Position numbers and translations under genes: made by a program. A stretch of DNA of 64,000 nucleotides from Paracyclopina nana (lineage: Eukaryota; Arthropoda; Copepoda; Cyclopoida; Cyclopettidae). Positions within the stretch are counted from its first letter, which is position 1; each line of letters opens with the position of its first letter. Positions 1 to 13,700 of this stretch are shown here, piece after piece. Under the pieces are notes generated by a model. The model worked only from the letters and a program-made list of their open reading frames with translations. It did not search any database and was not told where the DNA came from. The DNA lies in the NCBI GenBank assembly GCA_019096065.1, contig JAGUCH010000002.1:8320501-8384500 (forward strand), in the 5' to 3' direction.

Positions 1-2510
1 CGCCAAATTATACAGAAAAGAAATGAAGAAGCTTGGGATTGTTCAAGGTTATGCCCACCTTGTAGTCTCGCGGTGGACTGGCGCGCTAGCTGCTGCTCCG
101 AGGTGGTGTCAGATGGGGAATGGATGCACCAGCCAGCCGCAACTCGCATCTGTCCAAGCAGCCAGCCCGGTAAATTGAGAAGACACTTTGTCCCAAAATA
201 ATGGAAGGCTACGCGATGGGAAACGACCCGATTGAGCCTCACAGGCGCAATTTCAAAGCCGTCAATGGCAGTTTTGAAAAAGCTTCGTTCGACGGATCTT
301 GGCGACGATCAAAGAAAAGAGAAAAGACCAATGTCATCCGAGCTGTCAGATCCAGAATGGTTTCCCCGAGGTGAAGTAGGCCGTCGGAATTCAGGTTCTT
401 GCTCGGTTTACCTTGAGGTCAGCGGGTCTATCTTCCGTGCAGAGCGATTAGAAATCAAGTTCAAGCGCCTTGAATTGCATCGAAGAACGTTTCCTCTTTT
501 TACCACCACCCAAAGCAAAGCTAAAATCAAAGTCTCTTTTGGAACTACTCGCAAAATGGAAAAGTTTAAAAGAGCGGTGCCATCTTGGCTCAACTCATGC
601 GGGAGCAGCAAAACTTTTTTGTCAAGACGAGATTAGGGCCAGGAAGGATTGGCGCGCGCACATATTGCAGCTTAAAATCTGAGGAGACCTTTCAAGGCGT
701 CGCGCACGTGAAGATGTTGAAAATGTCAAAGGTTCTTTTCAATTTTGAATCACGAGAAGTTAGGGGTGTTCACCACGAGGTGCTCCTGCTTGTAGTTGCT
801 CCAGCGCGAGGTAGTTCCAAAATCTCTCATTGACCTTGAGCAGTTTCCTCTGGGTCATATGACCAGCGTGAAGCACATTTCACAGGCGAATTACCCTTGG
901 CTGCAGCCGACATCTGCAGCTGGAAAATCTCAATTTTACTTTTAGATATGCTCGTCCAAGGATGATTTTAGTTGCTGCCATCGGCTCATGGCAAATAATT
1001 ACCATTTTCTGTTGACCAACGATGTTACTTGGGAAAAGTTGCGACGACATTCGATATGCTTTGCAAGCAGTTTCAAGGCAAAATCAACGGTCCAATTTTG
1101 CCAGCTCTAAAATTGCCCCTAGTTCTTTTAATGGGTTTGGCGCTGATGCTCAAACCTCCTCAAATTGCAGCCCATTTTCCGACATGGATGGAAATCACAA
1201 GCGAAAGTTTTTAGTTCATTTCATTATGGTGCAGCTTCTTTAGGTTGAAAGTCTCTCTAGTTCTCCTTAGCACGGTTGCATTGTATGCTTAATTTTCAAT
1301 GGACGACAAGGTCTTCTTGTATGCTCCTCCGCGTTCCAGAGGAAAATCTTGTTTACATCAAAAAGCGACCCCAACTGTGGGAGCTATTTCATGCAATTTG
1401 TCCTTGTAAAATTGGCAAAATAAAGCAGCATTGAAGCGTCACCACGTCACCCTCCTGTGGACAGAATCTGGGTCACTTCAACACAAAGAAAGTAGAAAAT
1501 GGGTGGGAAATTTATTGGTCTTTCACCAAGTCACTCTTGCTCTCTCTCGTTTTGCTTCGAGCTCTAACGGACAACTTTAAAAGGACACAACAGGACAGTG
1601 AAAATGAGAAAATTTTCCGTTGAGAAACCCAACTTTAAACGAGTCATTTAATGTGCGTCCTTTAAACCTTTCTTTTTAAACTGAGCTTTAAAGCCAGATT
1701 TCCCTTGGCCGTTTACATCATCGTTAGGCACTTTTCTTTGCTTGCTGGTCAAGAACAAGTTTGCTCAATGGCCAAAATCTGAGATGTGGACCCATTAATA
1801 GGAGCTTCCGGATGGCTCTCATGAATAAATTGTTCATTTTTACAACCCAAGCTCCACATTTGCATAATGGGCCTTTTTCTTGAGAATTCTAAATGGCAAC
1901 TTAATTGAGCATTTCCTCCTATGCCGAGCCTCGGCCGAAAATCACGAGGTTTTTCGTTGAAATCTCTTTCTAAGGGCGCGTTCAGCATAAAAATTACATT
2001 TCGCCACCTCACACAGTACAAATAAGTATCTGCATTGTCCTGCGATCACTGGTGAAAGTTTGAGAACCGAAATTAGGAATTCCACGTGCAATTATAATCG
2101 GTGGCTGATAAACTTGAACATTTCAGCCATGATTTCCTGTCTCAAGCAAGGAGCATTCGTAGTGTAGTAAAAAATCGAGCTGGGGAACAGAAACTAGAGC
2201 CTGCCCGGAGCGAAATTGTTACTACCTTTTTTCAAGGCCAGAATGGAACACTGAACCCTGCTGCTGAAGCTGCCGTTGCTAGCTTTATTGGGGGAAAATA
2301 GTAGCATACCCTGCATAGGGACGATGGACACATGTTCCAAGGCAAGATTCTTTCGCATTGTGGAAAAAACGCGCTCGAAATGACATCTGGTCCACTGAGA
2401 TCATCGGCTTTGGGGGGATGGGAAATTAAGACTTTTTCCCCCGATCTAGTTCAATGCCATTTCTTTGTTTTTGACCCCAATTTCTGGGATTGCACGAGTA
2501 GCTATGAACC

Positions 2511-2528
2511 CATGCGCGCGCGCGCATG
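2511..2528. repeat. 18-base perfect GC palindrome
   Basis: CATGCGCGCGCGCGCATG is a perfect palindrome of alternating purine and pyrimidine, a composition known to favour Z-DNA. No gene context gives it a role. Confidence 0.7.
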
Positions 2529-5011
2529 TAATACTACTTGATATCCGGTCTTTTCACTTCTTTTTATCCATATCATTTAATGCTGCTAACAAAGAAGTGT
2601 GATTTTCTTCTCACGAAACTAACCACGGTCTCGATGACACGTAAGGATTATGCTTCCAAACAAAGGAAATGGAAGGCAGATAAGAAAAGTCGTTGGTTTC
2701 ATCCTCCATTTTTTCGGTTAATGCGACCTAAACCGAAAATGGAGGCAACAGCTTCGAACAACTTCCCTGCATGCACGCATGAGGGGAAAAACCTTAATAG
2801 TTCCGTATTGAATGGCGCAGCTTTTCAGCAGAATCACTGTAATTTGTGACCGAGTTTACTTCCGACTTGATGTGATCGAACGGGATGTGAAAAATTCTAG
2901 ATTTTATGCTGTCATAATCATGATATTTGGATCGCGGGCGCAATGCAATAATGTTCAGTCGAATAGTTGTTACATAACCCTGTCTGAAAATAGTGTCGAT
3001 CAAGAAAAAACAAACCCCAATTTAATGAGTAAGCAACAAAACTATGTAAGATGACTGTAGTACGCATGATTGCGACTTTGATTGATTCTAGCTGCTTTCG
3101 TTCCAGCTAGCGCGCGGCGAGGTTGCGTGAATAAACAAATACGGAGTTCCGCCAACCATCTCTCAGCTCTCGTGGCTAACGCACTCAGCGCTGAAACTTG
3201 AAAGTCTTGAATCAACATTGAACAGCCGCAGTGTTTCGTGGAATGACTAAGCCTAAAATTGAATTGCGGGTTCCAGTCTGGTGGTGAAGTGCAAAAATTC
3301 GCATCCGCGGTGAAGAGCAACTTTCAGCTGGACCTTTATGCGGTAAGCACCAGCGGGTTTTTTTAATGCGAAATATTCCAACGATAGACGAATCTTGGAA
3401 TGATTATGTAACGAGAGCGGCAATAGCAATGAACAATTTAGAGCAATTCTCTTAAATAGGACTGTATTGCAGCAGCTCGGCTCTAGTTGTGGCCGATTTG
3501 CGAAAAAAGTATTCATTCATGGGGAGTCAGTGATGGCCGTGCCATATTGGGTTGATTCGCGTTGTTTGCAGTGTGCCTCAATTGAGTGGGAAATGCTTGA
3601 GTTTTCCGTTTCCTTGGCACGACATGAGAAATGAGATGGGGATCATCACGCGGAGTCGTTCGTGTCTTTGTCGTCGCGCGGCAACTAAATCGCGACTGTG
3701 ATGATTTTCCAAGGCCGAAAATGGGAAGCAGCAATTACTGCAGCTGCCTGCCAGCCAACTTTGTGGAACGCCTGCATGGCGCTGGGAGTCGAAATTCTCC
3801 CAAAAAATTAAGGCTTGATGAGCTCCGCAGAAACACTTGGTGGGAAAATAAAGAGCTCGCTCGCGACCTTGAAAATCTCCCCAAGCTTTTCACGGACCGA
3901 CGACCTGGTCATGCTCAGTAGAGACCACTGCTACAAGTGCTCGCTTCTCCATCTTTTAAGAGGGTTGTTTCGCTTCAACGACAGACGAAAAAATTCGGAC
4001 CCCTCTCATCTGATTGCTAGATATTGCACCATTTTCTCGGACCTTACCAAGAAAGACACGATGGCGTTTGAAGTGTCCCAATGTTCTCGGTAATTAATGA
4101 ATCCCAAGTTCTCGAGCTGATTAATTGCGCGCTGAGACAAAGCGGGAAAAACTCCATCAAGTCCTTTTGGTAAAGAGAAAAAAAAGCATGCTGTATGTAT
4201 CAGCAGACTTTGTTCATGTACATCGTCGCCGGCCTGGACAGGTGCCTTTTTTCCTCAGAAATTGCCCTTCGTTGCGACCCATGAAAAATGGTGCGCACTT
4301 TCAAACACTTGACTTAGTCTGAGGTCAACTCGGCTCGCATAGAGGGAAAAACGGAGCCAAAAACGTTCCCAATCATCATTTTGTGATTGTGGGGGTGACG
4401 CAAAGTATGCTTTGAAATCATTTTGTGCGCTGATTGCTCTTTCGCCCCTCGTGGTGCATGGGTACCTACATGTGGGCAGCCATGAATTTCTTGCTCCTCC
4501 TCGTAAATTACATGCGATATTGAATAATGACCTCTCCGTTTTCCAAATATCTGCTTCGAAAAGAATGTGCGAGTTATCCCTTTGATCATTATGTATCATA
4601 TGGTTCCACCGCAAAATGGCCATTAATACGCTTTCAATGCAGTCCATGTGGCACGTTTGTAGTTTATGTGAAAACTGTGGCATTTCGGAATAAAGTGGAG
4701 CCATTATTTGTAATACGGAAACGCTCGCGTCCAAATGAGGGATGCAATCGCGCAACCTTTCTACGGAGCTGGCAGTGCACGCCTTTGATCTCCTTTGTGC
4801 GAGAGATATTTTCGGTTGACTTCCGCTTTGAGATAGTATATTTACCTTTCAACTCTTGTAACCAAGCCCACAAACATAAGACAATAAGAAAAAAGGCCTA
4901 TGATCCTTACTTGATAAATGCTCATCTGAAAGTATCCATCAGTTGCATTGTATTGACGCATTTTCACGTGAGAGCAGCGTAAGGCTATTTTTTTCGCCTT
5001 TAAAAACTCAA

Positions 5012-5017
5012 TTTATT
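5012..5017 (-). terminator. Poly(A) signal of the CH-domain gene
   Basis: AATAAA on the minus strand lies about 160 bases after the stop codon at 5177. It is the first canonical hexamer I noticed downstream and gives a plausible 3' UTR length. Confidence 0.45.
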
Positions 5018-5176
5018 CAATGTTGGTCAATAATAGCTTAGAAAAAATCAGTTTCCCTTAAAACTTAACTCTAGACACGAATTCATAGTATAATACATGA
5101 GCTGTCTAATTGCACAAACGTTTCACAAACAGTTGGTCTTGCGTATCCCGAATCATAGCGGCGGAGTTGACAATGT

Positions 5177-7032
5177 TCACATCTCGTTGCACATCCTGTA
5201 GACCTCTTGGACGTAGGAGAAGATCATCTTGGGGTCAAGCCTGTTGTCACGGACCATGCCCTCCATGTCGTCGGCAGTCAAGAAATCCGGAATTCCAGCG
5301 TAGCGCCTGCGAAAATTCAATCAATAGCGCATATAGCAAACAGAAGGCAGCAGGAAATTAAAGCTTGAATGGCAGTCGATTTTTCCCTGCTACTGCATGG
5401 CAAGTTCTCTAATTCACAGTCTTCTCAAAACTTCAGCATTGACCGCGGGAATTTCTCTCGTTTCGTAACTATCCTCGCTGAAGGCTTTAAAAAGCATGTT
5501 TTTCTGCTACTAAGCCCATTTATAAAGTTTCACTTGCTTGGAGGAGAAAATGAACTTTTAAAAAACTAGTCTGCTTTAGTTAATAGGCATGCTGAAATGG
5601 GCGGCAAAGTACTTATATACTCACTCTCCAGTTTTGAATGCAATTTCGTAGTTTTGTCTTCTATTTGCCGGGTTGATTTTGGAGAAGTCGAAGGCTTGCG
5701 GGAAAAAGTAGTGGATGAGTGCACAAAATGCCACTCCATTGGCCCACGAGCTGGTAAAGTTCTCGATCTTGACGTCCTGCAATGACCTCGCGTCGTTCAA
5801 AGAAAGCAGTTTGCACAGCTACTATAAAGCATGAGGAAAAAGCATTACGTAATCTCTGGTGCGGCACTGGCACCAGATCAAAATGGCCTCCATTTGAGGG
5901 GACATCATCTTGACTCCTCCCGAGGACGAGGATGCCCTCTTGATGCCCAACTCCAAGGCCACACCAGCGTGAGTGGCCATGCCTCCTCGTTTCGAATTTC
6001 TGAAATTAAGTTTGACACTGTTTGACAGAGCAAAAAATCGAGCCTCAATCCCATGGGATCATGCCCTGACGTCCTCCCTGAACGAAAGAAGTTCAAACTT
6101 TTGACAGCTCCAGTAGCAGTTAGGCTGTGCTCTTGACAATTTGTAGGTTCGACTATAGATAGTGGCTTACGGATTGCTGCAAGGTGAAGGGTTCTTGATT
6201 TCTTCAATGAGGCCAGCCATGTTTTTGAGAAAGAGGTTGTGCATATTCTTCTCGTCCATTTCGCGCAGCTTCATAACGCCCCGTGGGGGTACAGCTGCGG
6301 GTGCTGCCATCTTGCGCTGTTGGAGTTGGCCTCACCAAATTCCTTTTATGGGCTCTTTTGTGATCTCTCTTATTAGTGATGTTAGTTTGATGGCTGCCTT
6401 TGTTGGAACAGACCCAAGGTCAAGAATCCAGCCTTTTTTGCCGAAGGATTGAATGGGGGAAAAAATGAAATGCTTTCTGCATTGGTCACTACAGCGTTGT
6501 TAGTCGAAGCAGTAGTGGAAAAATTGTCTTTATTGGCTGAGATTTGTGCGGTCAGTGTGCAAAAATGTGGGATTTGCCCATTAGATCCAGCAGAGGAACT
6601 TGTCGTGGCCGAATCCAGTGCCAAACAATTATTTTGACAAAAACCACACAGCCAAAGCTTTTTGCGCTAGCTTTTTTAGCCCCTTGGTTTGTTAGCTTCT
6701 TTCCGACATATACGTAGTGCACTAACAGTACAACAAAGGGCTGTTGTGCGGGCCCTGATTAGCCACCATTTCATGTTAAGCTGAGCTAACGGAAGCCATG
6801 CAAAAACGTTAAAAAGTGGTAGCTTTTGTGAGGCTGTCTCATAGCTGCGTCCAAAAACTACTCACGGATTTTCGCCACGCGTGGGATTACGCGCTTCCTC
6901 AATAAGTCCCGACATATTTTTGAGGAATAGGTTGTGCATGTTTTTCTCGTCCATATTTTTCAACTTGAGTCCTTGAGGAGCGTTGCATTTGGCTATGGCA
7001 CCTGGCCTTTGGTAATTATTATTATCAGCCAT
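5177..7032 (-). CDS. Smoothelin-like single calponin-homology (CH) domain protein, long isoform
   Basis: Exons on minus: 7032-6866, 5999-5849, 5776-5625 and 5306-5177. The phases agree at every junction (2, 0, 2) and give 199 residues. The CH domain fills roughly residue 85 to the end. Visible motifs are IWCQCRTRDY, then ENFTSSWANGVAFCALIHYF, then NPANRRQNYEIAF, and a last helix around DPKMIFSYVQEVYRMC. The order and spacing match the smoothelin/cytospin type of CH domain rather than the tandem actin-binding type. Smoothelins are actin-associated proteins of contractile cells, so a cytoskeletal role is inferred. The N-terminus carries MDEKNMHNLFLKNM, which I do not know from any named domain. 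The start is the first ATG of the exon, and the donor GTGAGT follows. A second first exon (6171-6310) can replace the first one. The exact orthologue in insects is not identified. Confidence 0.85.
6171..6310 (-). CDS. Alternative first coding exon of the CH-domain gene
   Basis: ATG at 6310, donor GTAAGC just after 6171. The exon ends in the same phase (2) as the upstream first exon at 6866-7032, so both can join the shared exon at 5999. It encodes the same core as the other first exon (MDEKNMHNLFLKNM, then GLIEE), but the flanking residues differ: MAAPAAVPPRGV here against MADNNNYQRPGA upstream. Used with the common exons it gives a 190-residue isoform. A TATA-like CATAAAAG lies about 45 bases before this ATG on the minus strand. 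Two separate ATGs and a shared phase suggest alternative promoters. A mutually exclusive internal use is less likely, because each copy has its own start. Confidence 0.75.
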
Positions 7033-7707
7033 GATATCCAAGAAAGATCACAGAAGGCAACTTGAATGAACTATTAATATTGACCAACTGAAGCTGGATC
7101 CAGCAGCTGCAAATGAGTCGCTAGGGGGCGTCGTTTCGTTGCATAGAAGATGTATTTTTAGGCAGTAGAAGCTTTCACACTTGCTTACGTCAGTCAAGAA
7201 AGCTGCTCGTTTTTGGCTACCCTCTTCGGTAGATTTTTCACATACTTCACATGCATCATATAGAGCTGATAAGCAGTGTGCTACTATATAGTAGCATATT
7301 TCATGATAGACGCATTCTATATGCACTATTTCTGGCTTTCAGAAAATTGACCTGTACATCAGCTCATCGAAGTATTCTAGCATTGTGTTTGAAGGTGACG
7401 TCTATTTTTGTGTTGGCCCAAGATCAAGCTGCGATGATGGATGGTACAAAATGCTTTTGTTTCCGTGTGCTTGACAGTTTTAAAATGAAGCAGTACTGTT
7501 CGCCTCTTTACGACTTGCGCCTCACTGTGCTTTTGAAAAATTGATCGTTTGGTTTATCTCACTGAATCACAATTTTGAAATCATAGAGCAAGTTTGTATT
7601 CATCCGCACGAGTAGTTTTTGGCACAAAATATTTTCTCTCAGCATGTTTGTAACGTTAGTATATCATATCACAATGGAAGAGCCGTTGCTTTAATAAAAA
7701 GTCAAAT
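7033..7707. other. Spacer between the CH-domain gene and whirlin-like gene
   Basis: Both neighbours are on the minus strand, so this holds the whirlin 3' end and the promoter region of the CH gene. A variant poly(A) hexamer ATTAAA on minus (7690-7695) sits 12 bases after the whirlin stop. I see no coding exon. Confidence 0.5.
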
Positions 7708-10700
7708 TTAGCTCTGCGGATGCAAAAGGGAGCGTCTCATCTCTGCTGGGGTCAACTTTTGATCCATAACCAAAAGAGTCAGGGTCTCCTTGTTTCTTTT
7801 AGCAAAGCACTCTGCAATCAATTTGGCAACAGTTTCATGTGGCAATCCTGCAAGGCCAAAAGAAGTAGAATCAGGCCTGCTAGTCATTAAGTTCAAATGA
7901 TACCTGTCAGGTTGAAGCCATCAACTTCCTTGATGAGCTGACCGACTCGCAGGTCACTGTTTTGGTAAGCCGCTCCGTTGGGCTGGATGGAAATGATTCT
8001 GGGCAACGGCTGAAGCGTATTGGTGCCCCCCTCGATTGCAATGCCCAAGCTTGAGCAGCATTTTGGAATATGGATGGTTTGACTGCCCTTGAAAGTTACT
8101 GATCGATGTGGCTGCATGAGGAGATACAGGCATGTGTCATGAAGTAGTGGGTCGTACTTTGAGTGCTCTTACTTTTCTTGCGTGCGACGGAAATCCAGCT
8201 ATGGAGGGATGAACCTGCTGTCCTTCATACGAATCCCTTCGTTGAATGTAAAGAGGTGGAGCCACCTTGCTGCAAAGTGGACCATAACCGTTCTCTTCAC
8301 TTGGATTGATGCGATCCTCTCCGGAATACTAAAAAGACATTGAGAGCGAGCAAATGACATAGTGCTGACTAAAGTTTCGGCCGTTACAGCATGATGCAGC
8401 CTCGCCGAGTGAGCACGAGACGACGACACCTTTCTTGGCATTCCCTTCTCCAGAAAGGCCCTACGCTGCCTAATTAAGTCAATACTTACTGGGATACCTA
8501 CTGCCATTGTGTGTACGCACAATACATATGCTCTGCGAGTTTATCGGGCCTTCCGATAACTACCCGGAGATCACGAAAAAAGGGAATGATAGCCAAATTA
8601 CCAATTCGCCAGGATCATTTCCATAATCGTACATGGAGGAGTCGGCCATGCCAAAGTCAGCGTGGAGGTCCTGCAATGCAAATTCACAGTGACATGGGCT
8701 CTTGGCCCCTTTCGCTATGCCTTTATTTTTACATTAATTGGTGGCTGATGCTGAGGTTGCTGCTGTTGAGGCTGACTTTTCACGGATGAATGTCTCCGGA
8801 CAGATGACGTCGACGAGTCGGCCAATAGCATATCGAACAAGTTTCCCCTGCGGCCAAAGATGAGACGGTCAAATCGGATTAAGTCTTCTTGGCGAACGAC
8901 TTCACGAATCTCGGTGAAGAACGAGGCCTGCCGAGGTCAAAAAGAACAAAGAAAATAGTGTTAGCATTGTGTGCTACTATCAACCGCAGGCTATGTGTAG
9001 TTCGACCGGACTTGATTTTCCTATATGGTTCATACACTCGCACTCGCCATCTTAGATATACGTGTGCGTTCTAGGGCTGCTGTCCCAATTCAATTCTGCC
9101 ATGTCTTTTGAATAGCCTTTTTGCTGGCTCACAACCTAAACTCGTTTCTGCTCTCGACGTTTTCAGACAAAGAAAGACATATCTCTCATTTTTTCATGAC
9201 AGGCATCATCGTGTCTTGGCAAATCTGCAATTGGGTAATTGTGCTCCAAGATAAAGTGGCAGGCTCGTTCTGCAGCAATAAACTGCTGCTGGTTCTCATC
9301 TACCTTGCCGAAAAATTAATTGTGCTTGTTTTTCCTCCCTACGCCCATCTCCCATTGTTTGCTTATCTGGCCTGGGACAAAAAGGCTGAATGAGTGGAAA
9401 TAGGATATTATTTATCCGCCCTTCAGAAAACACTCCTAATCACCACGTATATCCTTTGACATCAATACGCTAATAACTCACGAGTCATAGTCCTTTAGGG
9501 GGCATTTCTAAAGCTTTCAAGCGTTTTACTGCTTCGTTGAGCTGCGGCCATTGCTAACATTTCTGAGCGGAAAAAGCTCGTACACTGCAACCATCATGAC
9601 GAGGAGCAAAAAGTCCTCATTAACTTTCTTTTTGCTTAGCCAAAAGACTGCGAAAATGAACAAGACCTTTTCTTTGTCGGTGATGAGCCTCTGCAAGTTC
9701 TCGGCGAATGTGTCAACATTGATTTCGGTAGCTTCATATTCGGCCAATATTCGCCGTAGTGCTGAGAATTCGTTGCCATTGAGAAGAACGACGGCTTTCT
9801 CCAATACCAAAGACAACTCTGGAGATGTCATGTCTCCATTCTCGTCGAAAGCATTGCTGGTGGCATTCTCACGCCTCGCAAATCTGAAAAAGTACAACAG
9901 CAGCAATTATGGACTTACGTAAATTATACAATTTACTATAGTGCCTAGAGCAAATCGTAGGAAAAACGCGTGCTCGAAGTCGACTTCACTTGCCCGATAG
10001 CATGCTAGGTAATTGCCATCGACGAAGACCCTCTACACCTTAATCCCTCTAACTTTGTCATATTATGACAGCTGAGAATGATAAGGTAGGCTTGCAGTGC
10101 ATTGTCAAGAAATGTTTTTTCTCAGCTCAGTCATTCACTTGAGAGACACGTTCAAAAGTCGCTAAGAAAGCGCCTGAGTGATGACTTAACGCAAAAAGGC
10201 TCGAGATTAAAGCTCGCAGTGGCAAATGTAATACACAGCCAAATTATTTTGCTCCTGCATAGTATGGCAGCTAAATTCGGCGAGAGCCTGGCCATAATTT
10301 AATATGAGTAATGTTAGCCATACCCAAAGCTGTCTACGCTTATAAACTTATTACATACTATATCCTTGTCCTTGGTAGCCAAGAAAAACAATGTTAATTT
10401 CTGAGATGGAAATGCTTGATCAAGCTTCTGACGTCCGCTGGCATATCTATCAAGTTGTATGATTAATATAAAGCTGAAGTATAGTGGCAATGTCGCCCGA
10501 GCGCTAATAAAGCAAGACATAAAAATGGCATTGCTTAATCCAGTCTGACATTTATGTGAGAAAATGCAAGATGGGAGAAGAAGCATCGCTCTACTTCCAC
10601 ACCAGTCGAAAATAGAAAGCTTTGTCATATCTTGGCACTTCCACCAAATAGCTTTTGGTGGTCGTAAAAAATGAACAGCGTTTTTTCCCCCATCATGCTC

Positions 10701-13700
10701 CCCCGAAGTTGTTTTATCATCATGAGACGCACATGATCGGTGAAGTAGCCGACCATGTGCTGTAAGTGGTTTTTCGCTCTCATGCACACAGATGTATAAA
10801 TAAGATGAAGATGGTGGCATATTTGGGCCAATGGTTTTTCACCAATAATGACCACCGCGCGCATATCTCGCGCTTGCTGCCACAATTTGTGGAAATCAAG
10901 GGAATTGAAGCTTTAGAAGAATCTGGCTCATTTCCTGGAGCTTACCAAGCAGCCAAGCAAATTGCGGCTGAAATTTCATCCTTACCCATTTCCTGAGGCT
11001 AGCGAGTGGTGGCCCAGTCTCGAGGCCGCCGAAGATCCTCCATTGGTATAGAAACTAGGCCTGCTGAAATAATGCGAGCGGTGTCTTTGGAGGTCGTCAT
11101 TCATGGCATCTTCAGCCTCTGCCCCATCACCACATGAAAAGCGTCGACCTCGGAAAATATCGTGAGTAACGGGAGGCTGTTGGTTCCCACCCGACTGCTG
11201 TTGCTGCTTTTGGCCGGATTTTGGCGAAGAGAGAGGTCCACCATTGTGAAGCTGCTCATTGCGTTGCTGCTGTTGCTGGTTAGAAACTGGCAATGATGCA
11301 GTGGCTGTCAGAAGAGTCTGAAAAATTGGCCTTCGTTTAGATAGGGCTGAACGACTGAAATCACCATGAGTGTTAGATGCTTCCTTGCTATGGAAGGCCG
11401 ATACATTATGCCCACATATGACAATTGGTGGCTCGAATTGCCTTTGACAAAGTGCGCAACACAAAAAGCAAAATGAACCATATAGCGCAGCTAAAGCGGA
11501 TCAAAGAGCATCATCTGGCTTACTTATAACACACATCTTGTATCATTTTCCTAGAGATTTCCCCTGTTTTCGTCGAAATTACGCTTGGGCTAGCTGATCA
11601 AGTTTATGTTGTGCTTTACAACAGATGCTGAAGATTTTTCTCCACTTTTTTGAAAGCATTACACCAACAATTCTCCTCCTTTTGATGTTTGACTAATCCA
11701 ATTTCAACTTTCAAAGGTCGTCCTCGATCCCACCAGTTACACTAAAAGCCTCTTTAAGAAAAAATTTCCTGCCTACCATCATTTCACGTTATAACGGCTT
11801 ATGTGTAGCTTTAGATGACTCATTTTTCATCTACCGTCTAATTTTGCGACTTCAAAAAGCCCGCTGAGAGCCCAGCAGCTACCGCTTAATGAAAGAAAAG
11901 ATTAGAGTAACCCCCAAAAAAAGTTTGGGAGTTCAAATGAAAATTGTTGTGCAACACCATAATCAACTAGCGTTGTAGAAGCTCGCTCCTTCCAAGGCTG
12001 CTCTTTCCAAGACGTTTCTACCTCCCATACATCTCACGAAAACTTTTCGTTGTCTCAACTCACTCAGAGAAATCAGTCAGGAAATCCTCCTAGGATCTTG
12101 CAAAAAGTGCCTTTTCGGGCATAAAACTGGATCGCTTATACTCACATGAGCAGGCTTTGCCCAAGCTTGACTACTGTTGCTTGCACAAGTCCCATGGGAG
12201 TTTCCAGACGAGCCTGTCAGCCGGTTAGGAACGAGTGAAGAATGTGGCACTTTGCCCATGTAGCGGACCAAAAACGTTAGTCTGTGGCTGCTTTTTAGCA
12301 CGTTCACTGCCTCGTCGTGAGTGAGCCGATCAAAGTGTTTCCCGTTCACGTGGACGATCTCGTCCCCGACCTAAGTTGAAGAAGGCGCATGATTTCACAA
12401 AGAACAGGGAAAATCAAAGGTACATCTCAGTAGACATTGAGAACGAAGCATTCGGGAAGACTCACTCTCAAGCCGTTTCTGTAGGCAGCAGATTCTTGAT
12501 CAACGCCAGTAATGTAAATTCCAAGGCCATATTCAATGCCTCCCCGGATCATAAGGCCAAGATTATCATTCACAACCAGATCAAAGGCCACCTGAAAAAT
12601 GGGCGCAGAGAAGCGGCGGTAAACAAAAGGGTACAATTTATGGCCTTTGCTGCTGCCTTAGAAAAGTGCAGTGAAAAGCGGCCACAGCTATACGCTTCTA
12701 TTTCAACAATGGGTCGAGCTCGACCAATAAACGATGTCAGAGGCTTTCAAGTGATAAACAGTGATAATGGCTGGATGCAAGGCTACCTTTTGAACAACAA
12801 AAGGCTTCTTGCAAACCTATTGATCATCATGAAAAAGCATCGCATATGGAGTGACATGTCGCCTACGCGCATAAAGACCTAGCTGTGATAAAACGTCAGT
12901 TAAATGTTGCTGCAGACAAAGTAATTACCCAGCCCGATAGTATGAAGATAAACCATTCAACCGTTGCTACTATTAGTTCAAGCAAGGCCTAAGTAGCTGT
13001 AGTTTCTATCATCATTATGCATTAGGTACGCTTCTATGGTCGACTATGTTGTTGTTTAAAAAAGCCCTTGCTAAAACAATTTGTTATCTGGTTCCATCAG
13101 AGAACCGCAATGGCAATATTTCGAACCACATTTTGTACACTTTGTTACTTCTTTCTATGAATGCTTCATCGGTTCATTATGAAAAAAATTGAAGTCACGA
13201 GTATGTTTAGCAGGCTATCTTTTCCACAATGATCAGTATTATGCCCATACATGCCTAGCAATGACCCAAAACATGCCCAAATTTTTGCCAATTTTATGAA
13301 AAATGCCTTTCCATAGCTCATAACCCCGTTGCGTTGGAGACCTTGTTTAAGCTTAAAGCAAAGTTGCGCTGTAATTTGCAATTATTTATGTGCTGGCTCT
13401 TTCCAACTTTTTATGGCCTCATTTTGATATTAATGCAAACCAAACAACCTCTCGTTTTTGAATCATGATGCCTCTTGAAGCAGAACTTTCCAACTATCTA
13501 CATTTAGCAAAATATTTATGTAATTCGAGAGTGTTGCCAAATATGCTTGCTTTCATTGAATAGTAATTTAATTAATATAACATGTTATGAAGGGACATTG
13601 TTTTCATTATTCATTTACATTACCAATATTTGGCTCATTTTCTTTTGACAAATATGTGTTATATTAGCCCGGTTCCAACATGGTAAATCAGCATAGTCAA

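Larger units (their letters stand above)
1..5176. other. No supported gene
   Basis: I find no conserved protein, RNA gene or clear transposon here. The longer open frames, such as 232-636 on plus and 4255-4755 on minus, begin with TTG rather than ATG, lack splice context and resemble no family I know. The stretch is probably intergenic or intron of a gene outside the window. It lies downstream of the CH-domain gene that ends at 5177. Confidence 0.5.

Noticed and set aside
232-636. 134-codon open frame on plus
   Set aside because: Starts at TTG, has no domain or splice context, and overlaps other frames equally open.
4255-4755. 166-codon open frame on minus
   Set aside because: Starts at TTG, composition looks random, no known family. 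Long frames occur by chance in 64 kb.
6382-6624. 80-codon frame on minus between the two CH first exons
   Set aside because: It lies between two exons that already explain the gene, and its residues (Ser/Asn/Thr-rich) fit no extension of either.
8199-8522. 107-codon frame on minus in the whirlin region
   Set aside because: Most of it is a shadow frame. The true reading is two exons (8388-8465 and 8173-8328), the second in another frame.
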